From Pseudomonas sp. B28(2017) (lineage in GTDB: Bacteria > Pseudomonadota > Gammaproteobacteria > Pseudomonadales > Pseudomonadaceae): 64,000 bases of DNA. Made by a program: the position numbers and the translations under genes. Below, piece after piece: positions 25,221-32,990 of the stretch (position 1 is its first letter; each line of letters opens with the position of its first letter). The stretch covers positions 868,001 through 932,000 of the forward strand of contig NZ_NEJH01000001.1 of assembly GCF_002113025.1 (NCBI RefSeq), written 5' to 3'. The notes beneath the pieces were generated by a model. It worked only from the letters and a program-made list of their open reading frames with translations, was not told the DNA's origin and made no database searches.

Positions 25221-25951
25221 GTGATTGGCTGGAGGTATTCGTCCACTGGGCTGCCGGGCTCGGTCTGAACTACAACTTCCTGCTGGACGCCTATCAACGC
25301 GGCACCGTAGTGCAGGGGGCGTTGACCACGATGTGGTTGTGTCTGTTCACGATCATCGGCAGTTTGCTCGCCGGGCTCGGACTGGCGGCGATGCTGACGT
25401 CGGGCAATCCCTGGTTGGCGAAACCGGCACGTGTGTTCGTCGAGGTCACCCGCAACACGCCGACCCTGGTGCAGCTGTATTGCGCGTTCCTCGTCTTGAA
25501 CATGTTGCTCACTCAAGCCGTTGGAGCCGCGAACCCGCTGACGCCGTTCGCCTGGGTGGTGATCGTGATCTCGTTGCACAAGGGCGCTTTCCACGCCGAG
25601 GCCCTGCGCGCCGGCATCGAGGCTGTACCGGCGGTGACGCTGGAGGCGGCCAGTTCGCTGGCATTGAGCAGCCGTCAGTTGCTATGGAACGTGCAACTGC
25701 CGCTGGCCCTGCGCTTCGCTTTGCCGTCACTGATCAACAACCTGATCGACCTGGTGAAGATGACTGCCGTGGCCTCGGCGATTGCCGTCGGCGACATCAC
25801 CTACGCGTCGATCATGATCTGGACGCAGAGCGATAACGTTCTGGAGCTGATGATTCTGATCCTGAGCTTTTTCGGCCTGCTGAGTTTTATCGTCAATTGT
25901 GTGGGGCGCTACCTTGAAGCGCGCCTGAGGATGCCCGGCTATGGCCATTGA
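25217..25951 (+). CDS. Amino acid ABC transporter permease, subunit 1
   Basis: This is a 244-residue inner-membrane permease of the HisQ/GltJ type. The EAA loop is visible as AVPAVTLEAASSLALSSRQLLWNVQLPLALRFALP, and VEVTRNTPTLVQLYCAFL is the conserved first-loop motif. It overlaps the aminotransferase stop by four bases and the second permease by eleven, so the three are translated together. It should form a heterodimer with the next gene product. Confidence 0.88.
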   Translation: MSDWLEVFVHWAAGLGLNYNFLLDAYQRGTVVQGALTTMWLCLFTIIGSLLAGLGLAAMLTSGNPWLAKPARVFVEVTRNTPTLVQLYCAFLVLNMLLTQAVGAANPLTPFAWVVIVISLHKGAFHAEALRAGIEAVPAVTLEAASSLALSSRQLLWNVQLPLALRFALPSLINNLIDLVKMTAVASAIAVGDITYASIMIWTQSDNVLELMILILSFFGLLSFIVNCVGRYLEARLRMPGYGH

Positions 25952-26729
25952 ATCGTCCGTCAGCCCATCGGTGGCCTGGTCGCGTCGGCATCTCGGCAAA
26001 CTGTTGCTGTTGGTCGGCGCCGGCCTCTGGTTGCTCTGGTTCACCCCGCAAAGCCCGCTATTGAAGGCGTTGCTGCAATGGTCGCCGGCCCTGGCCGCCG
26101 GCTTTGGCCAGAACATTCTGATCAGTCTGCTCGCGATCGCATTGGGTTCGCTGCTGGGATTGCTGGTGGGGGTGCTGGCGTTATCGCCGCTGCGCCTGCT
26201 GCGTTTGCCGGCACGGATCTGGGTGCAGATTTTCCGCAATGCGCCGTGGCTGGTGCTGATCTATTTCACCACCTACGTGTTTCCGTTCGAGATCCACATC
26301 GGCAGCGCTTACGTCTCGTTTCCGGACTGGGTCAAGGTGACGATCGGCCTGGCCTTGCCGGCGAGCGCCAACGTCGCGGAGATCTTCCGTGGCGCCATTG
26401 CTTCGATCCCCGGCACGCAATGGGAGGCTTCGCGCTCGCTGGCGTTTACCCAGGGGCAGATTTTCCGCTCGGTCATCCTGCCGCAGTGCTTCAAGCGCAT
26501 GTTGCCGCCGTGGATGAACCTGTATGCGGTGATCACCATGGGCACCGCGCTGGCCTCTCTGGTGGGTGTGCATGACGTGATCGACACCGCGCAGATTGCC
26601 AGCAACACCGTGAACATGACCGGTTTCACCGTGGTGATCTACCTGAGCCTGCTGGTGCTGTTCTTCGCTTATTGCTACCCGATTTCCCGCCTCACCCAAC
26701 GCCTGGAGCGACGTTATGCCTTCTATTGA
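25941..26729 (+). CDS. Amino acid ABC transporter permease, subunit 2
   Basis: This is a 262-residue permease and partner of the preceding subunit. It has about five membrane segments, the first-loop motif IFRNAPWLVLIYFTTYVFPFE and an EAA loop (IPGTQWEASRSLAFTQGQIFRSVILPQCFKRMLPPW). The longer first periplasmic loop is usual for the GltK-like subunit. The gene overlaps the ATPase gene by 14 bases. Confidence 0.88.
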   Translation: MAIESSVSPSVAWSRRHLGKLLLLVGAGLWLLWFTPQSPLLKALLQWSPALAAGFGQNILISLLAIALGSLLGLLVGVLALSPLRLLRLPARIWVQIFRNAPWLVLIYFTTYVFPFEIHIGSAYVSFPDWVKVTIGLALPASANVAEIFRGAIASIPGTQWEASRSLAFTQGQIFRSVILPQCFKRMLPPWMNLYAVITMGTALASLVGVHDVIDTAQIASNTVNMTGFTVVIYLSLLVLFFAYCYPISRLTQRLERRYAFY

Positions 26730-27552
26730 AACTGTCGCCGAGCCGCTGGTGAGCCTGCGCGATCTGCACCTGTCGTTTGGCAGCAACCCGGTGCTCAAAG
26801 GCATCGACCTCGACGTGTACCGGGGGCAAGCGGTGTCGATCATCGGCCCGTCCGGCTCCGGCAAGTCGACCATCCTGCGCTGCATCACCGGGCTGTTGCA
26901 GCCCCAGCGTGGCAGCATCCGCGTCGGCTCTACCGAGGTTCACACGCTGGTGCAGGAAGCACAGCGCATCGAACTGCGCAAACGCGTCGGGTTTGTGTTT
27001 CAGCAGTACAACCTGTTCCCGCATCTGTCGGTGCTGGAGAACCTGGTGATTGCGCCGCGCAAGGTGTTGGGTCGCAGCCGTGCCGATGCGGAAAAACAGG
27101 CGCGTGCCTTGCTGGCCAAAGTGCGCATGGAGCACAAGGCCGATGCCTATCCGGGACAACTGTCCGGTGGTCAGCAACAGCGGGTGGCGATTGCCCGTGC
27201 TCTGGCGATGCGCCCGGAGCTGATTCTTTTCGATGAGGTGACCTCGGCGCTCGACCCGGAAACCGTCGGCGAGGTGCTGACCGTGATTCGCGAGTTGACC
27301 GAAGAGGGCATGACTTGCGTGCTGGTCACCCATGAGATGCGTTTCGCCGAAGAAATCAGCGACATCGTCTACTTCACCGAAAACGGTGTGATCGTCGAGC
27401 ACGGCAGTGCCGCACAGATTTTCCAGCACCCGGCCAGCGAACGCACCCAGGCGTTTCTGCGCCATGCCGTGGGTGATCCGGGGCGCCGTCCCGCGGTCGC
27501 CAACGATCCTTATCTGCTGACCAACCTGGGTCGCTACAGCCTGTCCGTCTAA
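26716..27552 (+). CDS. Polar amino acid ABC transporter ATPase
   Basis: This 278-residue ATPase has Walker A (GPSGSGKST), Q-loop (VFQQYNLFPHLSVLENL), the signature motif LSGGQQQR, Walker B (LILFDEVTSALDP) and the switch His (VTHEM). It belongs to the GlnQ/HisP group. It is the only transport ATPase in the island, so it may also energise the orphan permease at 17428. The 30-residue C-terminal tail (GRRPAVANDPYLLTNLGRYSLSV) is longer than in GlnQ. Confidence 0.9.
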   Translation: MPSIETVAEPLVSLRDLHLSFGSNPVLKGIDLDVYRGQAVSIIGPSGSGKSTILRCITGLLQPQRGSIRVGSTEVHTLVQEAQRIELRKRVGFVFQQYNLFPHLSVLENLVIAPRKVLGRSRADAEKQARALLAKVRMEHKADAYPGQLSGGQQQRVAIARALAMRPELILFDEVTSALDPETVGEVLTVIRELTEEGMTCVLVTHEMRFAEEISDIVYFTENGVIVEHGSAAQIFQHPASERTQAFLRHAVGDPGRRPAVANDPYLLTNLGRYSLSV

Positions 27553-27569
27553 AACCGAGGAGCCTGTCC

Positions 27570-28166
27570 ATGAGTACCGAAAACCGTGCCGCCGTCATCG
27601 AGGATTTCCTGAAGAAAATCCGCGTGATCAACCAACGGGGCGTCGACCGCGCTGCGCTGGTGGAAATCGTTGCCCAGCTCGAAGCCCTGGCCGAGCGCCG
27701 TGATCTGTTCAATTTCGTCGAGTTCCCGGCGCCGGTGCCGGGGCAGGGCAGTACTGCGTTTCGCTACCGGCTCAACGACGACGGCGACTCGCCAACGCTG
27801 TACCTGAACTCACTGTTGCCGGGTAAAAGTACGATCCCGCACAACCACGAAACCTGGGCGATCATCAGTGCCGTCGAAGGGCAGGAGATCAACTACGTTT
27901 ACGATCGCGATGACGAAGGCTGTGAACCGGGTTTCACCACCTTGCAGTTGCAAAAGGAAGTGGTCGTGCAGCCAGGCACGTCAATCTCGTTCCTGGGTGA
28001 AGACCTGCACGGCATTCGTGTCGAAGGCGAACAGGCGACTCTGCATTTTCATCTCTACGGTCTGCCGCTCGAGTCGCTCAATGGCCGCTACGGCGTCGAG
28101 GCCGACGGGCGCATTCTCAATTACAACGCCTCGCAGATGGCGCCGTCGATCAAGGCCTACCCATGA
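27570..28166 (+). CDS. Thiol dioxygenase-like cupin (cysteine dioxygenase family)
   Basis: This 198-residue cupin is of the cysteine dioxygenase/3-mercaptopropionate dioxygenase superfamily, mononuclear-iron enzymes that oxidise thiols to sulfinates. The 3-His ligand set appears to be intact: HNHE near residue 91 supplies the first pair and DLHGIRVE the third. The Arg/Tyr pocket that separates cysteine from mercaptoacid substrates cannot be judged by eye. It lies 17 bases after the ATPase gene, with GAGGAG ahead of ATG 27570, and overlaps the GST gene by four bases. In this operon it probably handles a thiol released from the imported compound. Confidence 0.78.
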   Translation: MSTENRAAVIEDFLKKIRVINQRGVDRAALVEIVAQLEALAERRDLFNFVEFPAPVPGQGSTAFRYRLNDDGDSPTLYLNSLLPGKSTIPHNHETWAIISAVEGQEINYVYDRDDEGCEPGFTTLQLQKEVVVQPGTSISFLGEDLHGIRVEGEQATLHFHLYGLPLESLNGRYGVEADGRILNYNASQMAPSIKAYP

Positions 28167-28819
28167 TCGATCTGTATTACTGGCCGACCGGCAATGGTTT
28201 GAAGATCGGCATCCTGCTCGAAGAGCTCGGGCTGGAGTACCGCGTGGTGCCGATCAACATCCGCGAGGGCGAACAAAAGCAGGCGGCGTTTCAACGGATC
28301 AGCGCCAATGGGCGAATTCCGGCGATTGTCGACCATACGCCAGAGGGGGTGAGCGAACCGCTGAGCCTGTTCGAGTCCGGCGCCATTCTCAATTACCTGG
28401 CCAGCAAGGTGGGGCGTTTTCTACCACCGGCAGGCAGTGTCGAGCGACAGAAAGTCCAGGAGTGGCTGTTCTGGCAGGTGGGGCATGTAACCCCTTACCT
28501 GAGTCAGCTACAGGTGTTTAAAGAGAAGGCCCCGGAACCGATTCCATTCGCTTTGGATTTGCTGAATGCCGAAGCGACGCGGTTGTATCGGGTACTGGAA
28601 ATGCGTCTGTCTGAAGTGCCGCATGTGGCGGGTGAATACTCCATCGCCGACATGGCGATTTTCCCGTGGATTCAGCCGCGGCGGCAGGGACAGGAACTGC
28701 AGCACTTCCCGCACATCCATGCCTGGCGCGAACGCCTCAAGGCACGTCCAGCCATTCAGCGTGCGTATGCGAAGGGGCGCGAAGTGGCGGCCAATGAACG
28801 CGCTCTGGCGCTTCAATAA
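28163..28819 (+). CDS. Glutathione S-transferase family protein
   Basis: This 218-residue two-domain GST resembles the Nu/YfcG-YghU group. The thioredoxin-like N-terminus (IDLYYWPTGNGLKIGILLEELG...YRVVPINI) carries the ESGAILNYLA glutathione gamma-glutamyl-binding motif. The all-helical C-terminal domain contains the N-capping box YSIADMAIFPW. YfcG-like members reduce disulfides or cleave glutathione thioethers. In a sulfur operon this suggests handling of a mixed disulfide or glutathione adduct, which is inference. Confidence 0.87.
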   Translation: MIDLYYWPTGNGLKIGILLEELGLEYRVVPINIREGEQKQAAFQRISANGRIPAIVDHTPEGVSEPLSLFESGAILNYLASKVGRFLPPAGSVERQKVQEWLFWQVGHVTPYLSQLQVFKEKAPEPIPFALDLLNAEATRLYRVLEMRLSEVPHVAGEYSIADMAIFPWIQPRRQGQELQHFPHIHAWRERLKARPAIQRAYAKGREVAANERALALQ

Positions 28820-28841
28820 TTTTCTTTCGAGCGGAACCCCC

Positions 28842-31610
28842 ATGAGCCAGACCGTAACCCCAGGGCAATTGCAGCAGTGGCTGTTTGACGGGCAGGAAAT
28901 CGCCCTGTTTGATGTGCGCGAGCATGGCCAGTATGGCGATGCCCATCTGTTTTTCGCAGTCAACCTGCCCTACAGCCGACTGGAGCTGGAGGTTCGGCGA
29001 CTGGCGCCCAACCCTCAGGTGCGACTGGTGATCCATGACCAGAACGGTGGCGATGTTACCAGGCGTGCTGCGCAGCGTCTTCACGCGTTGGGGTATGACC
29101 GCGTACACATTCTGGAGGGCGGTGCCGATGGCTGGCAGGCCGCCGGTTATCAGCTGTTTGCCGGGGTGCATGTGCCGTCCAAGGCTTTTGGCGAATTGGT
29201 CGAAGAGGTCAGTCACACGCCACATGTCACCGCACGACAACTGGCCGAATGGCAAACCCGAGGCAAGCCTTTGGTGGTGCTCGACGGCCGACCGTTCGAG
29301 GAATACCGCAAGATGACCATTCCCGGTTCCGTGTGCTGTCCGAACGGCGAACTGGGGTATCGCATCCATGACCTGGTGCCAGACGAACACACGCCGATCG
29401 TGGTCAATTGCGCCGGTCGAACCCGCAGCATTATCGGTGCGCAGACGCTGATCAACCTCGGTTTGAAGAACCCTGTCTATGCCCTGGAGAACGGAACCCA
29501 AGGCTGGTATCTGGAAGACTTTCAATTGGAACACGCAAGCAGCCGTCGTTATGCCGATGCCGTGACTGCAGCACCATTGGCCACGCAACGGCTGGCGGCT
29601 GCCCGATTGGCGGACAGGGCCGGGGTGAAAACGGTTGCGGCTGCGCAGGTCGAGCAGTGGGCTCGCGATGCCGGGCGCAGTGTTTTTTTGTGCGACGTGC
29701 GCACCGCCGAAGAGTTTGCCGCCGGCAGTTTACCGGGGGCGCAACACACACCGGGCGGCCAGCTGATTCAGTCTACTGACCTGTATGTCGGCGTGCGTCA
29801 GGCGCGGCTGGTGCTGATCGACAGCGATGGTATCCGGGCGCCGATTGTCGCAAGCTGGCTGCGTCAGCTGGGGCATGAAGCCTATGTGCTGGCCGGTGGC
29901 GTGAACAGCGGTCTGGCATTACCTGCAAGCGACTTGATCGCCCACGAGGCGCTGCCATTGATCACTGCGCAGGCACTGTCTGATGCACTCAAAGATGAGG
30001 CCGTCGCACTGATCGATCTGCGTCCGGGCATGGCCTATCGCAAAGGCCACATTGCCGGTTCGCGCTGGTCGATCCGCCCCTTGCTCGCGCAACACGTGGC
30101 GGGTGAGCAGCGACCGCTGGTGCTGTTGGCCGATGATGCGCAACTGGCCGCGTTCGCTGCACTGGATTTGCCCGAAGCCCTGCGTGGGCAAGTGCGGCTG
30201 CTGGACGGCGGGCTGGATGCCTGGCGTGCAGCAGGTTTCTCCGTGCAGGAAAGCCCGGACACTCCATCCAATGATCAATGCATTGATTTTCTGTTCTTTA
30301 CCCATGACCGCCACTCCGGCAACAAGGACGCGGCGCGTCAATACCTGGCGTGGGAGGTCGGTTTGCTGGCGCAGATGAGCGACGACGAGATCGCCAGCCT
30401 TAAACCCTTGCAGGCTCAAGCACGTCAGGACTCGCAGGTGCGTACGCGGCTGGTGCATTCGGCACGGGCCCAGGGTGTCGGCGGCCGCGCAGTCAATGTA
30501 CCGATCACTCGCTTGAGCACCGTGCTGTTCGACAACCTGGCGCAAATGCGTGACGCCCGTGCTCGCCGTGATAGCGAGCGTGTACTGAGTTATGGGGCGC
30601 GCGGCAATCCAACGGCGTTCGCCCTCGAAGACCTGGTCAGCGAACTGGAGGGCGGTTATCGCACTCGCTTGTTTGGAACCGGGCTGGCAGCGGTCGCGCA
30701 GACGTTTCTCGCTTACCTGCGGCCCGGCGATCATGTGCTGATCACCGACGCGGTATACGCGCCTGTGCGGCGACTGGCACGGGAGTTTCTTCAGCCATTC
30801 GGAATTCAGGTCAGCTATTTCGCCCCGGACGGCCGTGACCTGGCGGCTCAACTGCAAGCCAACACGAAAATGGTCTACACCGAAGTGCCGGGGTCATTGT
30901 TGTATGAACTGTGCGACTTGCCGGCCATTGCCGCCCTGTGCAAACCGCGAGGTATCCTGCTGGCTGTCGACAATACCTGGGGCTCCGGTTACCTGTACCG
31001 CCCGCTGACGCTCGGCGCAGACATCTCGATCATGGCACTGACCAAGTACCTGAGCGGCCACAGTGATGTGGTCATGGGCAGTGTCTGCACCCACGAAGAC
31101 GTGTGGCCGGCACTCGCGTCCATGAGCGACAACTTTGGAGCAACCGTCAGCCCCGACGACGCCTATCTGGTATTGCGCGGCGCTCGAACCCTGGCGCCAC
31201 GACTGGAGGTGCATGAGCGTCAGGCTCTGGAAGTCGCCCATTGGTTGCAAGCGCAACCGCAGGTGAAGCGGGTGTTCCATCCGGCCTTGCCCGATCATCC
31301 CGATCATGCCTTATGGCGGCGGGACTTCACTGGCAGCAATGGTTTGCTGTCCTTTGAACTGAACGAGGCGGACACCGCGTATGCCGAGCGTTTCATCGAT
31401 GCGCTGCAACTGTTCGGGTTGGGTGCTTCCTGGGGCGGTTTTGAAAGCCTGATTACCGTGGCCGATACCCAAGACCGCGACAGTGCGGCGGATCGCTCAT
31501 TGAACCCGGTCTTGCGCTTGCACATCGGGCTGGAAGATGCCGCAGCGTTGATTGAGGATCTGCAGCGCGGGTTTGGAGGGGCAGGAGATGGCCAAGGTCG
31601 AGTCTTTTGA
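28842..31610 (+). CDS. Four rhodanese modules fused to a cystathionine-lyase-type PLP enzyme
   Basis: This 922-residue protein starts at the ATG at 28842, just after the GST gene. Residues 1-470 hold four rhodanese-like modules (about 5-105, 127-230, 263-365, 377-470). Only module 2 keeps the persulfide cysteine, Cys190, in loop CAGRTR. Modules 1, 3 and 4 have DQNGGD, DSDGIR and DDAQL there and should be structural or binding units. Residues about 535-922 form a Cys/Met-metabolism PLP domain of the cystathionine beta-lyase type, with VLSYGARGNPT, the PLP-ring Asp in VDNTWGSG and the Schiff-base lysine Lys735 in ALTKYLSGHSD. A lyase releasing sulfide or a thiol, passing sulfur to Cys190, is the natural reading. 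It closes the sulfur operon. Confidence 0.88.
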   Translation: MSQTVTPGQLQQWLFDGQEIALFDVREHGQYGDAHLFFAVNLPYSRLELEVRRLAPNPQVRLVIHDQNGGDVTRRAAQRLHALGYDRVHILEGGADGWQAAGYQLFAGVHVPSKAFGELVEEVSHTPHVTARQLAEWQTRGKPLVVLDGRPFEEYRKMTIPGSVCCPNGELGYRIHDLVPDEHTPIVVNCAGRTRSIIGAQTLINLGLKNPVYALENGTQGWYLEDFQLEHASSRRYADAVTAAPLATQRLAAARLADRAGVKTVAAAQVEQWARDAGRSVFLCDVRTAEEFAAGSLPGAQHTPGGQLIQSTDLYVGVRQARLVLIDSDGIRAPIVASWLRQLGHEAYVLAGGVNSGLALPASDLIAHEALPLITAQALSDALKDEAVALIDLRPGMAYRKGHIAGSRWSIRPLLAQHVAGEQRPLVLLADDAQLAAFAALDLPEALRGQVRLLDGGLDAWRAAGFSVQESPDTPSNDQCIDFLFFTHDRHSGNKDAARQYLAWEVGLLAQMSDDEIASLKPLQAQARQDSQVRTRLVHSARAQGVGGRAVNVPITRLSTVLFDNLAQMRDARARRDSERVLSYGARGNPTAFALEDLVSELEGGYRTRLFGTGLAAVAQTFLAYLRPGDHVLITDAVYAPVRRLAREFLQPFGIQVSYFAPDGRDLAAQLQANTKMVYTEVPGSLLYELCDLPAIAALCKPRGILLAVDNTWGSGYLYRPLTLGADISIMALTKYLSGHSDVVMGSVCTHEDVWPALASMSDNFGATVSPDDAYLVLRGARTLAPRLEVHERQALEVAHWLQAQPQVKRVFHPALPDHPDHALWRRDFTGSNGLLSFELNEADTAYAERFIDALQLFGLGASWGGFESLITVADTQDRDSAADRSLNPVLRLHIGLEDAAALIEDLQRGFGGAGDGQGRVF

Positions 31611-32074
31611 TGCGCTTTGCTCTTGGTAATGCAAATTCCAGGATAGCGCTTGCAAGGGACAATGGCTCAATACGGTCAATGTCGCACTCCGATACTTTCA
31701 CTGTCTCACTGACGTGAGCCTCCAGCGCCAACCCTGGCGAATCCAGGGTTTTCAACGAGTTCGTGATTCGGTTGCCTCCCATGGGGAGGCAACATCTCTT
31801 CGTTCAGCGTGACGCAAGCGATGTTAAATTATGTGAATCAGAAAAAATACTTCACATAATCCGTTCATTGGTGGATTATCTGCCCAGCCGGTATGACAAC
31901 CAGATAACACCACAACAACAGGACCGCCTTGATGCTCGATGAGATCCCGACTCACGTCCTGTACGACAGTGCCATCGGTGCTGATCCTGTCTGCCGACGC
32001 CCTGTCTACAACGCGGCCAACGTCTGCGCCTTGCAGGTATTGAAGCAGTCGCGGCTTTTCCTCTGGAGTATCCC
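31611..32074 (+). promoter_or_regulatory. Intergenic control region with two hairpins and an operator-like inverted repeat
   Basis: No gene is seen in these 464 bases. AACCCTGG/CCAGGGTT (31730-31750, followed by TTTT running to 31752) is a plausible terminator for the sulfur operon. GTTGCCTCCC/GGGAGGCAAC (31771-31793) is a perfect 10-bp stem with a 3-base loop. ATTATGTGAA (31828-31837) and TTCACATAAT (31851-31860) form a perfect 10-bp inverted repeat with a 13-base spacer, about 215 bases ahead of the tetronate operon and a good candidate for the DeoR operator. The 5' leader from 31861 to ltnD is otherwise featureless. Confidence 0.6.
31828..31860. promoter_or_regulatory. Candidate operator of the tetronate operon
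   Basis: This is a perfect 10-bp inverted repeat, ATTATGTGAA-N13-TTCACATAAT, AT-rich and unlike its surroundings. It stands upstream of the ltnD-otn operon whose DeoR-type regulator is encoded at 37443-38264. The symmetry is seen directly; the regulator assignment is inferred. Confidence 0.55.
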
Positions 32075-32980
32075 ATGAATAACAAGAATGTCGGTGTAGT
32101 CGGTCTGGGCGCGATGGGGCTGGGCATTGCCCGCTCGTTGTTGCGCAACGGTTTCAATGTGCATGCCTGTGATGTGCGCACTGCCGTAACAGAGCAGTTC
32201 GCCGGGGAGGGTGGTGTGGCTTGCCTGTCACCGTCGCACATGGCCGCTGAGTGTGACGTGATCATTACCGTGGTGGTCAACGCCGAGCAGACCGAGACCG
32301 TTTTGTTTGGTGAGGGCGGGGCCGTGGCCCGTCTGCGGCCGGGCAGTCTGGTGATCGGCTGCGCCACAGTCGCCCCGACCTACGCCGTGGACCTGGGCCA
32401 GCGCCTGGCCGCGCTGGGTTTGCTCTATCTGGATGCACCGATTTCCGGTGGCGCCGCCAAGGCTGCCGCTGGCGAGATGACCATGATGACGTCGGGCCCG
32501 GCCGACGCCTATGCCAAGGCCGAGACGATCCTGGCGGGTATGGCCGGCAAGGTGTATCGTCTGGGCGACGCCCATGGCCTGGGTTCGAAGGTCAAGATCA
32601 TCAACCAGCTTCTGGCTGGGGTGCATATTGCCGCTTCTGCCGAAGCCATGGCGCTGGGCCTGCGTGAAGGGGTCGATGCCGATGCGCTGTACGAGGTGAT
32701 CACCCACAGCGCCGGTAATTCCTGGATGTTCGAAAACCGCGTGCCGCACATTCTCAAGGCTGACTACACGCCGTTGTCCGCGGTGGATATTTTCGTCAAG
32801 GACCTGGGCCTGGTGCTGGATACCGCCCGGGCCAGCAAATTCCCGCTGCCGCTGTCGGCCACCGCTCACCAGATGTTCATGCAGGCGTCCAGTGCCGGCT
32901 TCGGCCGTGAGGACGATTCGGCGGTGATCAAGATTTTCCCGGGCATCGAATTGCCGACTGCCAAGCCTGAGCCCGTTTGA
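32075..32980 (+). CDS. ltnD: L-threonate dehydrogenase
   Basis: This 301-residue NAD-dependent beta-hydroxyacid dehydrogenase has the Rossmann motif GLGAMGLGIA, the substrate motif LYLDAPISGGAAKAAAG and the catalytic lysine in GSKVKIINQLLAGVH. LtnD oxidises L-threonate (and relatives such as D-erythronate analogues) to 2-oxo-tetronate. Being first in an operon with otnK, otnC, a GntP permease and otnI makes this assignment much stronger than family membership alone, which would also allow tartronate-semialdehyde reductase. A GGAG site precedes ATG 32075. Confidence 0.88.
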   Translation: MNNKNVGVVGLGAMGLGIARSLLRNGFNVHACDVRTAVTEQFAGEGGVACLSPSHMAAECDVIITVVVNAEQTETVLFGEGGAVARLRPGSLVIGCATVAPTYAVDLGQRLAALGLLYLDAPISGGAAKAAAGEMTMMTSGPADAYAKAETILAGMAGKVYRLGDAHGLGSKVKIINQLLAGVHIAASAEAMALGLREGVDADALYEVITHSAGNSWMFENRVPHILKADYTPLSAVDIFVKDLGLVLDTARASKFPLPLSATAHQMFMQASSAGFGREDDSAVIKIFPGIELPTAKPEPV

Positions 32981-32990
32981 GGAACACCCC

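Noticed and set aside
31876..32367. Minus-strand frame of 163 codons over the ltnD start
   Set aside because: It overlaps a well-supported gene in antisense and has no recognisable domain.
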